DNA of 64,000 nt. It comes from Pseudarthrobacter siccitolerans. Its GTDB lineage: Bacteria > Actinomycetota > Actinomycetes > Actinomycetales > Micrococcaceae. Each line of letters begins with the position of its first letter. Position 1 is the first letter of the stretch. Below are positions 26,254 through 33,391 of this stretch, piece after piece. Position numbers and translations under genes: made by a program. A model generated the notes under the pieces. It ran no database searches. It was given only the letters and a program-made list of their open reading frames with translations, and had not been told where the DNA came from. The DNA lies in NCBI RefSeq assembly GCF_001046895.1, contig NZ_CAQI01000044.1, forward strand, positions 186,001 to 250,000, given 5' to 3'.

Positions 26254-28896
26254 CTACTGACGTGGTTTGACCCGTGCGGTTGCGGTTGCCTGCCAGGGAT
26301 CCTCCGGCCAGGGGTGCTTGGGGTAGCGCCCCCGCATTTCCGCCCGGACCTGCGCATAGGGTCCGGACCAGAAGGATGCGAGATCGTCGGTGACGGCCAG
26401 GGGGCGACGGGCCGGTGACAGCAGATGGAAGAGGACCGGCACACGGCCGCCAAGGAGCCGGGGCGTCTCCGCCCACCCGAAACACTCCTGCAGTTTAACG
26501 GCCACCACCGGGCGGGCTGTGTCATCCGCGACGTCCGGGTACTCGACCCTGATCCGCGACCCGCTGGGTACCTCGAGCCATTCCGGTGCAAGGTCATCGA
26601 GTTTCGCCGCTGCCGGCCAGGGCAGCAGCCGGTGCAGCGGGCGGGCCAGCTCGATGGAGCGTGCGGCCGCTCCGCCCGCGAGGGCTTCCAGCTCCGGCCC
26701 CAGCCACTCGTCGAGCCGATGCAGCAGGGCGTGGTCCGAGACATCCGGCCACGGCGCGCCCAGTCCCCGGTGCAGGAAGGCGAGCCGGCGGCGCAGCCCT
26801 TGGGCCGCCGTCGACCATTCCAGGACACCGAGGCCTTCTTTCTTGAGCGCCTCAGCGACGGCGGCCCTCCCTTCAGCGGGAGATGGCCGGACCGGGGTGG
26901 ATGCCAGGACGATCGCTCCGAGGCGCCGCACCCTGCGTGCCGAAACGCGCCCGCCGGCGAACTGTGCGGTCACGGCCTCGGCCAGGAGATGCGCAGCGGC
27001 TGCTTCGGCGAGACCGGAGGCCAGCGGCGCAGCGGACCGGATCACGGCGCCGGTACCGGCGGAATCCCTCCCGTCGGCCCGCGCTACCTCAGCGACGGCC
27101 AGCCATTCGTGGCCTGACAGGGAGCTTCCGGCCGGCAGCCCGGCACGGGTTCCGGAGGACAGCAGGTAGCGGTTCGGCGGGCCGGCATCGACCAGGCGCG
27201 CCACCCTGTCCGGGAAGGCGAGTGCGACGACGGCGCCCACCACTGCGGTTCCGGTCACCGGCGAGGGCAGTGCGGAAGAAGCGGAGAGCGGACCACGTTG
27301 CGCCAGGGCAGCAAGGCGGCGGGTGTCCTCGGCCCAGCGCCGGGCGGCTGCTCCCGGCTCGTTGCGCAGCTGTGACAGGAGGCGCGTGAGGTCGGCCCCG
27401 GGGGCACGGTGGTCACCCGACACCAGGGCCATTGCCTCCGCGGCGGCCAGCGGACCTGCGGCGGCTGCACCGTCGAGCAGTGCCCGGCCCAGGCGCGGGT
27501 CCGCCGGAATGGTTGCCAGGAGCCGTCCCATGCCGGTAGCGTGCCCGTCGTCCGTCACGGCGCCAAGCTCGCGCAGCACTTCCATGGCGTCGTCCATGGC
27601 CTGCTGCGGCGGTTGGTCCGGAAGCGCGAGGCCGGCACCTCGCGGAGCACCCCAGGCAGAGAGCAGCAGCGCGGCTCCGGTGAGGTCCGCCACCCTGATT
27701 TCCGGCGTGACGTGGGCCGGGGCCGCACCGTAGGCCTGCTGGTCATAGCACCGCACCACGCGGCCCGGACCCTGGCGGGCCGCACGGCCGGCGCGTTGGT
27801 CCGCAGAGGCGCGGGAACAGGAAACCGTGACCAGGCCGCTCATGCCCCTGCCGGAATCACGGCGGGGTTCCCGGGTCAGGCCCGAATCGATGACCAGCCG
27901 GACACCCGGAACAGTAAGGGAGGACTCGGCCAGGTCGGTGGAGACAATCACCCTGGCCTTGCCACCGGGCAGCCGCCCGGAAACCGCCCGGTCCTGTTCG
28001 GCGGCCGGCACTTGTCCATGGAGCTCCAGGACGTCAGCCCGGGTGTCCAGCCGCCTCCGAAGATCTGCGGCCACCCGGGAAACCTCCCGGGCGCCGGGGA
28101 GGAATACGAGGGCGTCTGCCGAGCTGTCCGTGCTGAGGGTGCGGGCGAGTTCCTCCTCGGCCGTCCGCGCCACGTGGTCCAGGAACGCGGGCGTTACGCC
28201 CCTGCTGTCCAGCCGCGGTCCCGGTGCGGGACGCCAATCGGTTTGAAGGGCGTGGAGCACCGAAGGGCAATCCACCACGGGAGCCGGCCCCCCGCCGTCG
28301 TCCTCCCCGGCGTCGGTGGTGGCGAGCAGGGCCGCGAAGCGGGGTGCGTCAAGGGTGGCTGACATGGCGACCACGGTGAGGTCACCGCGCAACTCCCTGA
28401 CTTCGGCGAGCATGCCCACCAGCAGGTCCGTTTCCAGCCCGCGTTCGTGGACTTCGTCCAGCACCACGGCTGCGACGCCGTCGAGGCCGGGATCGGACAG
28501 CAGGCGGCGCAAGAGGATGCCGGGGGTAACAAACTCGACGACGGTTCCCGGGCCCGCCTGCCGCTCGCCGCGCACGGAGTAGCCGACGCGGCCGCCCAAA
28601 GGGCTGCCGTCCAGCATGGAGAGGCGCCTGGCGGCGGCCCGGGCGGCAACACGGCGGGGCTGCGTGACCACGATCCGCCCGCCGGCATGCGCCGGGAGGT
28701 TGGCGAGCAGCGGCGGGACGAGGGTGGTCTTGCCGGTGCCGGGCGGCGCCTGAAATACTGCCGTCCGGCCCGCACTGCTTCCGAGCGCGCGGGTGAGGGC
28801 AGGCAACGAGTCTGCGAACGCCAATCCGGCACCAACGGCCGTCAGGGCGAACGGTTTGCCGGCGAACGCCTGGTGCTGCCTGCCCGGAGAAGTCAT
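26254..28896 (-). CDS. hrpB: ATP-dependent helicase HrpB
   Basis: This 880-residue protein is a DEAH-type helicase of the HrpB family, with unclear cellular role. Walker A is APPGTGKTTLVPPLLANL, the DEVH box is VLDEVHERGLETDLLVGML, and motif III is AMSATLDAPRF. Motif V/VI include STDLAESSLTVPGVRLVIDS and QRAGRAARQGPGRVVRCYD. The helicase-associated HA2 domain and the HrpB-specific C-terminal domain follow; the latter ends near residue 870 with FWSGPYAQVRAEMRGRYPKHPWPEDPW, here split for clarity. The frame extends 23 codons further upstream. ATG 28896 (MTSPGRQHQAF) was chosen. Confidence 0.93.
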   Translation of the reverse strand: MTSPGRQHQAFAGKPFALTAVGAGLAFADSLPALTRALGSSAGRTAVFQAPPGTGKTTLVPPLLANLPAHAGGRIVVTQPRRVAARAAARRLSMLDGSPLGGRVGYSVRGERQAGPGTVVEFVTPGILLRRLLSDPGLDGVAAVVLDEVHERGLETDLLVGMLAEVRELRGDLTVVAMSATLDAPRFAALLATTDAGEDDGGGPAPVVDCPSVLHALQTDWRPAPGPRLDSRGVTPAFLDHVARTAEEELARTLSTDSSADALVFLPGAREVSRVAADLRRRLDTRADVLELHGQVPAAEQDRAVSGRLPGGKARVIVSTDLAESSLTVPGVRLVIDSGLTREPRRDSGRGMSGLVTVSCSRASADQRAGRAARQGPGRVVRCYDQQAYGAAPAHVTPEIRVADLTGAALLLSAWGAPRGAGLALPDQPPQQAMDDAMEVLRELGAVTDDGHATGMGRLLATIPADPRLGRALLDGAAAAGPLAAAEAMALVSGDHRAPGADLTRLLSQLRNEPGAAARRWAEDTRRLAALAQRGPLSASSALPSPVTGTAVVGAVVALAFPDRVARLVDAGPPNRYLLSSGTRAGLPAGSSLSGHEWLAVAEVARADGRDSAGTGAVIRSAAPLASGLAEAAAAHLLAEAVTAQFAGGRVSARRVRRLGAIVLASTPVRPSPAEGRAAVAEALKKEGLGVLEWSTAAQGLRRRLAFLHRGLGAPWPDVSDHALLHRLDEWLGPELEALAGGAAARSIELARPLHRLLPWPAAAKLDDLAPEWLEVPSGSRIRVEYPDVADDTARPVVAVKLQECFGWAETPRLLGGRVPVLFHLLSPARRPLAVTDDLASFWSGPYAQVRAEMRGRYPKHPWPEDPWQATATARVKPRQ

Positions 28897-28921
28897 CCGT
28901 CCATTCTGCCCGGAACTGCGG

Positions 28922-29512
28922 CTAGGGTTTGGCCTTGCCCTTGCCCTTTGCTTCCTTGGCGGCATCGGGCAGCACCGGCTGCTGCTGCACCGGAGCCGGG
29001 ACGGGGACCGGAATAACGGCCGGCTGGTCGGGTTGAACCTGTGGCGCCGGTTGAGGTTGCACGGCCGCCTCTGGTGGGGACGTGTCCGATGCGGTCGTCG
29101 CAGGGGCTTCGGCGGAAGCCGCTGCCGCTGCCGCCAATTGTCCGGTGATGTCTACCCGCACCGCCTCCACGGCGGCGTCGATCCCCCGGTACCGGGACAG
29201 CGAGATCAGGCCCTGGCCGGCAGCATCGTTCAAGTCCTTCTCCAGCGCTTCCAGCGCCGCAAGGGCGCCGTCCATCCTGTTTTCAGCTGCGGCCTGGCTG
29301 ATATTCAGGACCCTGATCTGCAGGCCCCGAAGCGTAGCCGCGTCCGAATCCGCGGGCCTCAGCAGCGGGGAAGCGGCATAGAGCACTCCCGCAACGCAGG
29401 CGGCACTCACCAGGAGTACGGCCGCGCGCCAAAGCCGGAACCGCCGCCGGCCCGGCACTGCGCCGTCAGTGGCACCGGCCGACGCCGGAGCCTCAGGCGG
29501 CATGCCGGCCAC
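28922..29512 (-). CDS. Hypothetical single-pass membrane protein, Pro/Ala-rich tail
   Basis: This 196-residue protein has a short basic N-terminus (GRRRFRLW), one membrane helix at about residues 29-48, and an extracytoplasmic region. That region has a helical segment (about 60-125, AAENRMDGALAALEALEKDL) followed by a low-complexity Pro/Gln/Val stretch. It ends in KEAKGKGKAKP. No enzyme motif is visible. Its start overlaps the end of the next upstream gene by 20 bases, so both are probably one transcript. Relatives are often named mucin-associated surface proteins, a label without functional content. Confidence 0.65.
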   Translation of the reverse strand: MAGMPPEAPASAGATDGAVPGRRRFRLWRAAVLLVSAACVAGVLYAASPLLRPADSDAATLRGLQIRVLNISQAAAENRMDGALAALEALEKDLNDAAGQGLISLSRYRGIDAAVEAVRVDITGQLAAAAAASAEAPATTASDTSPPEAAVQPQPAPQVQPDQPAVIPVPVPAPVQQQPVLPDAAKEAKGKGKAKP

Positions 29513-29936
29513 GGAGCGACACCAGCGCCGCCGACGGCGCCGGCAGAACTGTCACCGAAGCAGCGGACGCCTGGGCCGCTTTTGCCGGAGCCCTTGTTGC
29601 CCGTGGCGTTGTTGCCCGTGGCGTTGTTGCCTGTGCCATGGTTGCCTGTGCAGCTGCTGCTGCCGGAACCATAGCTGCCGGACGGGCAGGCAGTTCCTCC
29701 GGGGCCATCAGCCCGGGAGCCTTAGGGGCAGACCGCACTGCCCGCCGACCGAACAGGCGCTTAACCGCGGTCCGCAGCAGGATGGCGATTGAGTGCCCGA
29801 GGCCCAACCCCAGCAGCACGTGGCCGGCAAGATACTGGCCCCCGTGGCCGGCAGCACCAAAGGGAGCGCTGAGAGCGGCGGCGGCGCCGGCAGTGGCGAC
29901 CGCCAGGGCCGAGGCGGCGGCAAGAACTGTACCCAT
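29493..29936 (-). CDS. Hypothetical membrane protein with TTPRA repeats
   Basis: This 147-residue protein has two hydrophobic segments (about 5-25 and 32-55) and then a long, basic, Ala/Pro-rich tail containing repeated TTPRA units (15-bp DNA repeat at about 29590-29635). I do not recognise it. The ATG at 29936 has an AGGAG ribosome binding site 6 bases upstream. The promoter region carries the two operator-like repeats described at 29960-29996. It is the first gene of a two-gene unit with the 196-residue membrane protein. Confidence 0.6.
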   Translation of the reverse strand: MGTVLAAASALAVATAGAAAALSAPFGAAGHGGQYLAGHVLLGLGLGHSIAILLRTAVKRLFGRRAVRSAPKAPGLMAPEELPARPAAMVPAAAAAQATMAQATTPRATTPRATRAPAKAAQASAASVTVLPAPSAALVSLRGRHAA

Positions 29937-29959
29937 GGCCTACTCCTGTCCTCAATTAA

Positions 29960-29996
29960 TCAGCAGGCTTACTAGTATTGGTCAGCAAGCTTACTA
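29960..29996 (-). promoter_or_regulatory. Twin operator-like repeat
   Basis: On the minus strand TAGTAAGCTTGCTGA and TAGTAAGCCTGCTGA occur 22 bases apart start to start, two helical turns, so a protein could bind both on one face of DNA. Each copy is itself a near-palindrome around AAGCTT (AGTAAG/CTTGCT). The pair lies 24-60 bases upstream of the ATG at 29936. Confidence 0.5.
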
Positions 29997-30006
29997 CCTG
30001 ATCGCA

Positions 30007-30165
30007 GTGAAGCAAGAACGGGAGCCAGCGCTGGAAGGAGTGGGGCACCAGCGTGGTTCCTTCCTCCCTTCGGGGCCCGGCACGGATTCCGGACGGCACC
30101 TGCGCCCCGCCTGCGGCGAGGTGGACGCGGCGCAGCTGGAAGAGGCAACAGCGCGGGCGCTGTAG
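30007..30165 (+). other. Doubtful 52-codon open frame in the 29937-30295 gap
   Basis: The 359-bp gap between divergent genes contains the twin repeat, this GTG-started frame (MKQEREPALEGVGHQRG to EEATARAL) and the promoter at 30216. Third-position G/C bias is fair, but no ribosome binding site is seen and the composition is not convincing. It could be a remnant or chance frame. Confidence 0.2.
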
Positions 30166-30215
30166 AAGCAGTAATCCACCACTCTCAAAACATTTTCCCG
30201 AATTCTTCATGCATC

Positions 30216-30247
30216 TGCATCCAAATGGCTGCTGGCGCCGGTAGTAG
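30216..30247 (+). promoter_or_regulatory. ECF-type promoter of the DUF4397-sortase-sigma operon
   Basis: TGCATCC (30216-30222), 16 bases, then CGGTAGTAG (30239-30247). The same element with the same spacing occurs before the second DUF4397 gene (54207-54238), and the sequence between is also similar. The -35 part resembles the CCATCC of SigK-class ECF promoters known from mycobacteria. A GC hairpin (30265-30279) and an AAGGAG ribosome binding site follow. Confidence 0.7.
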
Positions 30248-30295
30248 GTGTGTAAGCAAAAACCGCCCGCCTGGCGGGCCGAAGAAGGAGAAATC

Positions 30296-31129
30296 ATGCG
30301 AACCAGCATTTTTGCATCAGGAGCAGTGGCAGTAGCGGCGGCACTGGCTTTCGCCGGCCCCGCCCAGGCTGCCGAAGGGGACGCCCAGCTCTCCGTCCTG
30401 CACGGGGTTCCCGGGCTGACGGTGGACGTGTGGGTCAACGGCGAACGGACGCTGGACGACTTCACGCCCGGCACTTTGGCCGGTCCCCTGGCACTTCCGG
30501 CAGGAAACTACGCTCTTGCCATCACCGCCGCCGACGCAGCAGACGCGTCCGCCGCGGTAATCGGCCCGGTCAATGTGACCCTTGCCGCCAACGGAAACTA
30601 CACCGCGGTGGCCAACCTGGATGGCGCCGGGAAGCCCACGGCCAACCTGTTCACCAATGACGTCTCGGCGATTGCCGCCGGCAAGGGCAAGCTGACGGTG
30701 CGGCACACGGCTGCCGCGCCCGCCGTCGACGTCCTGGCAGCCGGGTCGGCAGTCATATCCAACCTGGTAAACCCGAACGAGCAGACGCTCACGCTTGACC
30801 CGGGCACCATCCCGGCTGCAGTGGCGGCGGCCGGAACCACCCAGCCCGTCATCGGCCCGGCTGACGTCACGGTGGCCGAGGGCACGCACACCATCGTGTA
30901 TGCCTGGGGCAGCCTGGCGGACAACAACCTGCAGCTGGCCGTGCAGACCATCGAGGGCCTGCACTCAGCTCCGGGAGCAGTTCCGGGCGGACGCTCAGGT
31001 GCGGCGGATGAAGGTACCACCGGACAGGCCATGGCAGTTGCCGGGTTCGGTGCAGCAGGCCTTGCGCTCATGCTCGGAGCTGTGGCTGCTTCCCGCACCG
31101 CGGCCCTGCGCAAGGCCGGCCGTAAGTAG
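30296..31129 (+). CDS. Secreted DUF4397 protein with C-terminal membrane tail
   Basis: This 277-residue protein has a Sec signal peptide (MRTSIFASGAVAVAAALAFA, cleavage near AQA-AE). Two DUF4397 beta-sandwich repeats follow: the first starts LSVLHGVPGLTVDVWVNG, the second LTVRHTAAAPAVDVLAAG, each ending in a VIGP-x-V strand. After a Gly/Ser-rich linker comes a hydrophobic helix (about 250-268) and a basic end (LRKAGRK), the layout of a cell-wall sorting signal. However, no LPXTG is present. The ATG at 30296 has AAGGAG 6 bases upstream. A class F sortase gene follows 9 bases later, so this protein is a candidate substrate. Its ligand and role are unknown. Confidence 0.85.
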   Translation: MRTSIFASGAVAVAAALAFAGPAQAAEGDAQLSVLHGVPGLTVDVWVNGERTLDDFTPGTLAGPLALPAGNYALAITAADAADASAAVIGPVNVTLAANGNYTAVANLDGAGKPTANLFTNDVSAIAAGKGKLTVRHTAAAPAVDVLAAGSAVISNLVNPNEQTLTLDPGTIPAAVAAAGTTQPVIGPADVTVAEGTHTIVYAWGSLADNNLQLAVQTIEGLHSAPGAVPGGRSGAADEGTTGQAMAVAGFGAAGLALMLGAVAASRTAALRKAGRK

Positions 31130-31138
31130 CTGACTGAC

Positions 31139-31921
31139 ATGGAAAGCACGACGGCGGCGCCCCGGTTCCGAAGGTCTACTGACCTTCCGGCCCCGGTGTC
31201 CACAGCGCGGGTGGCCACGGCGGAGACTGCCGCAACAAGCCGTTCCATCCGCGCCCGGGCGGGTGCCGCCGTCGTCCTTGCCGCAGCCCTCCTCACTGGA
31301 TGCGGCACATCAGCACCAACCGTGCCGGAAGCTGTCCCGTCCGGGACCGCCTCCCCCGCGGTCCAGGCCGGTGAATCCGCTACCGCGCCGGCTCCTGTTC
31401 CCGTAACGTCACTCCCGCCCGCCGCTGTACCGGAGGTTCCCGTCCGCCAGGCCACTGCCGTCCCCGCTGCTCCGCGGGACCCGGCACCCCGTTTCCTGAC
31501 AGTGGAAGGCACCAGCATCAGCATGGAGATCGTGGACGTGGGCACCTCCCCGGACGGGGCGATGGAGATTCCGGAAGCCTTCAACCAGGCAGGATGGTAC
31601 CGGTATGGGCCGGCTCCGGGCGCAGTGGCCGGGGCAGCCGTGATCGCCGCCCACGTGGACACGGCGTCGGACCGGGCACCGTTTTCGCAGTTAAGGGGCC
31701 TGCCGGCCGGAACCCTCGTCACCGTCGAGCGCCACGGCGCCCCTGCGCTGAACTACCGGGTGCGTTCCGTTGAGCTGATGGCCAAGGACAGGTTCGACGG
31801 CGGTTCCCTTTTCCGCCGAGACGGGCCGCACCAACTCAGGCTGGTGACGTGCGGCGGCCGGTGGCTGGACGAGAAACAGGACTACAGTGACAATGTCATT
31901 GTCACTGCGGAACTTGAATGA
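31139..31921 (+). CDS. Class F sortase
   Basis: This 260-residue protein is a sortase transpeptidase or a relative, acting on the outer face of the membrane. The catalytic His is in VIAAHVDTASDRAPFSQL (about residue 165) and the catalytic Cys in QLRLVTCGG (about 239). DYSDNVIVTAEL closes the barrel, the pattern of class F actinobacterial sortases. The N-terminus is 40 residues of polar sequence, then a hydrophobic stretch ending in the lipobox-like LLTGC (Cys 55), so it may be a lipoprotein rather than a transmembrane-anchored enzyme. Its stop overlaps the sigma factor start by 4 bases. Confidence 0.88.
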   Translation: MESTTAAPRFRRSTDLPAPVSTARVATAETAATSRSIRARAGAAVVLAAALLTGCGTSAPTVPEAVPSGTASPAVQAGESATAPAPVPVTSLPPAAVPEVPVRQATAVPAAPRDPAPRFLTVEGTSISMEIVDVGTSPDGAMEIPEAFNQAGWYRYGPAPGAVAGAAVIAAHVDTASDRAPFSQLRGLPAGTLVTVERHGAPALNYRVRSVELMAKDRFDGGSLFRRDGPHQLRLVTCGGRWLDEKQDYSDNVIVTAELE

Positions 31922-32598
31922 GCCGCGAGTCAGCCCTGACACTCATTGCCGAGGAAGGGAAGGAGGCCGGTTTGGCATCTTCTGCCCAGCCGTCTTCCGG
32001 CGACGAGCAGCACCATGGCGGACAAGCGCAGCCCTCCGCCGGCGGCACCTGGAACCCGCAACTCGACCACTCGTTTTCCGCCGGGGATGAAAAGGCCCTG
32101 GCTGAGGCCTACCGCCAGTTTTCGCCGCTCGTGTACACCCTGGCCCTCCGGGCGCTGCGGAACCGCAGCGCCGCGGATGACGTGACGCAGGAAGTCTTTA
32201 TCCGGGTATGGAAATCCCGGACCATGTTCGATCCGCGGAAGGCCGCGCTGCCGGCCTGGATTGTAGGTATCACCCGGAACGCCATCTCCGATGCGCTCGC
32301 CGCCTCTGCCCGGGAATCCCGCAAGGTGCTGGCCGCAGTGGAACTGCAGCCAGAGGCGGAGGACGCAGCGGCATCCGCGTCCGCCGAAATCCTGGCGGAC
32401 CGGCTGATCCTGGACGGCGAGCTGGCCCGGCTGGGCGAACCCCAGGGCTCCATCATGCGCCTGGCTTTTTACGATGACCTGACCCACGACCAGATTTCAC
32501 GCGAACTCAACCTTCCCCTTGGTACGGTCAAGAGTCATATCCGCCGCAGCCTTAGCCACCTGAGACACCGATTGGAGGTGGACCATGCAGCACCTTGA
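31918..32598 (+). CDS. ECF-type RNA polymerase sigma factor
   Basis: This 226-residue protein is a sigma-70 family extracytoplasmic-function factor. Region 2 runs about 62-125 (YRQFSPLVYTLALRALRN, DDVTQEVFIRVWKS, AWIVGITRNAISD). Region 4 runs about 165-220 (LTHDQISRELNLPLGTVKSHIRRSL). No region 3 is present. The first 45 residues are polar. ATG 31918 overlaps the sortase stop, but a TTG at 31972 has a much better GGAGG ribosome binding site and may be the true start. The end overlaps the anti-sigma gene by 14 bases. Gene context and the cognate-like promoter suggest SigK-class control of surface proteins; that assignment is inference. Confidence 0.9.
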   Translation: MSRESALTLIAEEGKEAGLASSAQPSSGDEQHHGGQAQPSAGGTWNPQLDHSFSAGDEKALAEAYRQFSPLVYTLALRALRNRSAADDVTQEVFIRVWKSRTMFDPRKAALPAWIVGITRNAISDALAASARESRKVLAAVELQPEAEDAAASASAEILADRLILDGELARLGEPQGSIMRLAFYDDLTHDQISRELNLPLGTVKSHIRRSLSHLRHRLEVDHAAP

Positions 32599-33352
32599 CC
32601 CTGAAGCCCTGAGCCTGTTCGCCCTAAACGAGCCAATGGACGCCCGGAGCGCTGACCACCTCCGCTCCTGCCCCGAGTGCAGCACTGAGGTTGCGGCGCT
32701 GCGGCGCGCCGTGAACGCGGTGCGGACCGTCCCGGACTCCGGCGGACTGGAAGCCCCGGGTGCGAATGTCTGGGAAGGGATCCACCGGCAGCTTGGGCTC
32801 ACAGACGCGGTGGCGGCTGATCCGCTGGGTCCCGCCCGCGGCCGGGGGGCCACCACGGGGGAAACCGGACCGGAAGAACAGCGTCACGCAGGACAGCAAA
32901 CAGGAAAACCCCGCAGCAATGTGGCCTGGCTGCGCCGGCCGGCGACGTGGCTGGCGGCCGCCGCTGCAGCCGTCCTGATCACCACCGGGGTTGTGCTGGC
33001 AGTCAACCGGACGGCCGTTCCGGTGACCCTCGCCTCGGCCCAGCTTGAACCGCTGGACCGCTACACTGCCACCGGTTCGGCCACGGTGACTGAGGCCAGC
33101 GACGGCTCGCGGACCATCGAAGTACAGCTCAACAAAACCGAAGCCAGCGGTTACCAGGAAGTCTGGCTGATCGCTCCGGACCTGTCCCGGCTGGTCAGCC
33201 TGGGGATCATGAACTCACCGTCCGGCCGCTTCGAGGTGCCGGCCGGCCTGGACCTGTCCGGCTACCCCATCGTTGACGTGTCCGATGAACCGCTCGACGG
33301 CAATCCGGCACACTCCAGCGTCAGCATTGTCCGGGGCACACTCAGCTCCTGA
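32585..33352 (+). CDS. Anti-sigma factor with zinc-binding motif (RskA-like)
   Basis: This 255-residue protein is predicted to hold the neighbouring sigma factor at the membrane. The N-terminal zinc anti-sigma motif is H25-x3-C29-x2-C32 in HLRSCPEC. A single membrane helix lies at about 118-138 (WLAAAAAAVLITTGVVLAV). The outer C-terminal domain is of the RskA type (TIEVQLNKTEASGYQEVWLI, SPSGRFEVPAGLDLSGYPIV). Release probably follows regulated proteolysis, as known for RskA. It is translated in overlap with the sigma gene, which fits balanced production. Confidence 0.9.
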   Translation: MQHLDPEALSLFALNEPMDARSADHLRSCPECSTEVAALRRAVNAVRTVPDSGGLEAPGANVWEGIHRQLGLTDAVAADPLGPARGRGATTGETGPEEQRHAGQQTGKPRSNVAWLRRPATWLAAAAAAVLITTGVVLAVNRTAVPVTLASAQLEPLDRYTATGSATVTEASDGSRTIEVQLNKTEASGYQEVWLIAPDLSRLVSLGIMNSPSGRFEVPAGLDLSGYPIVDVSDEPLDGNPAHSSVSIVRGTLSS

Positions 33353-33391
33353 CACCCGGCCAGCGCTCCCGGCACTGCGTGAGGGGATCGG

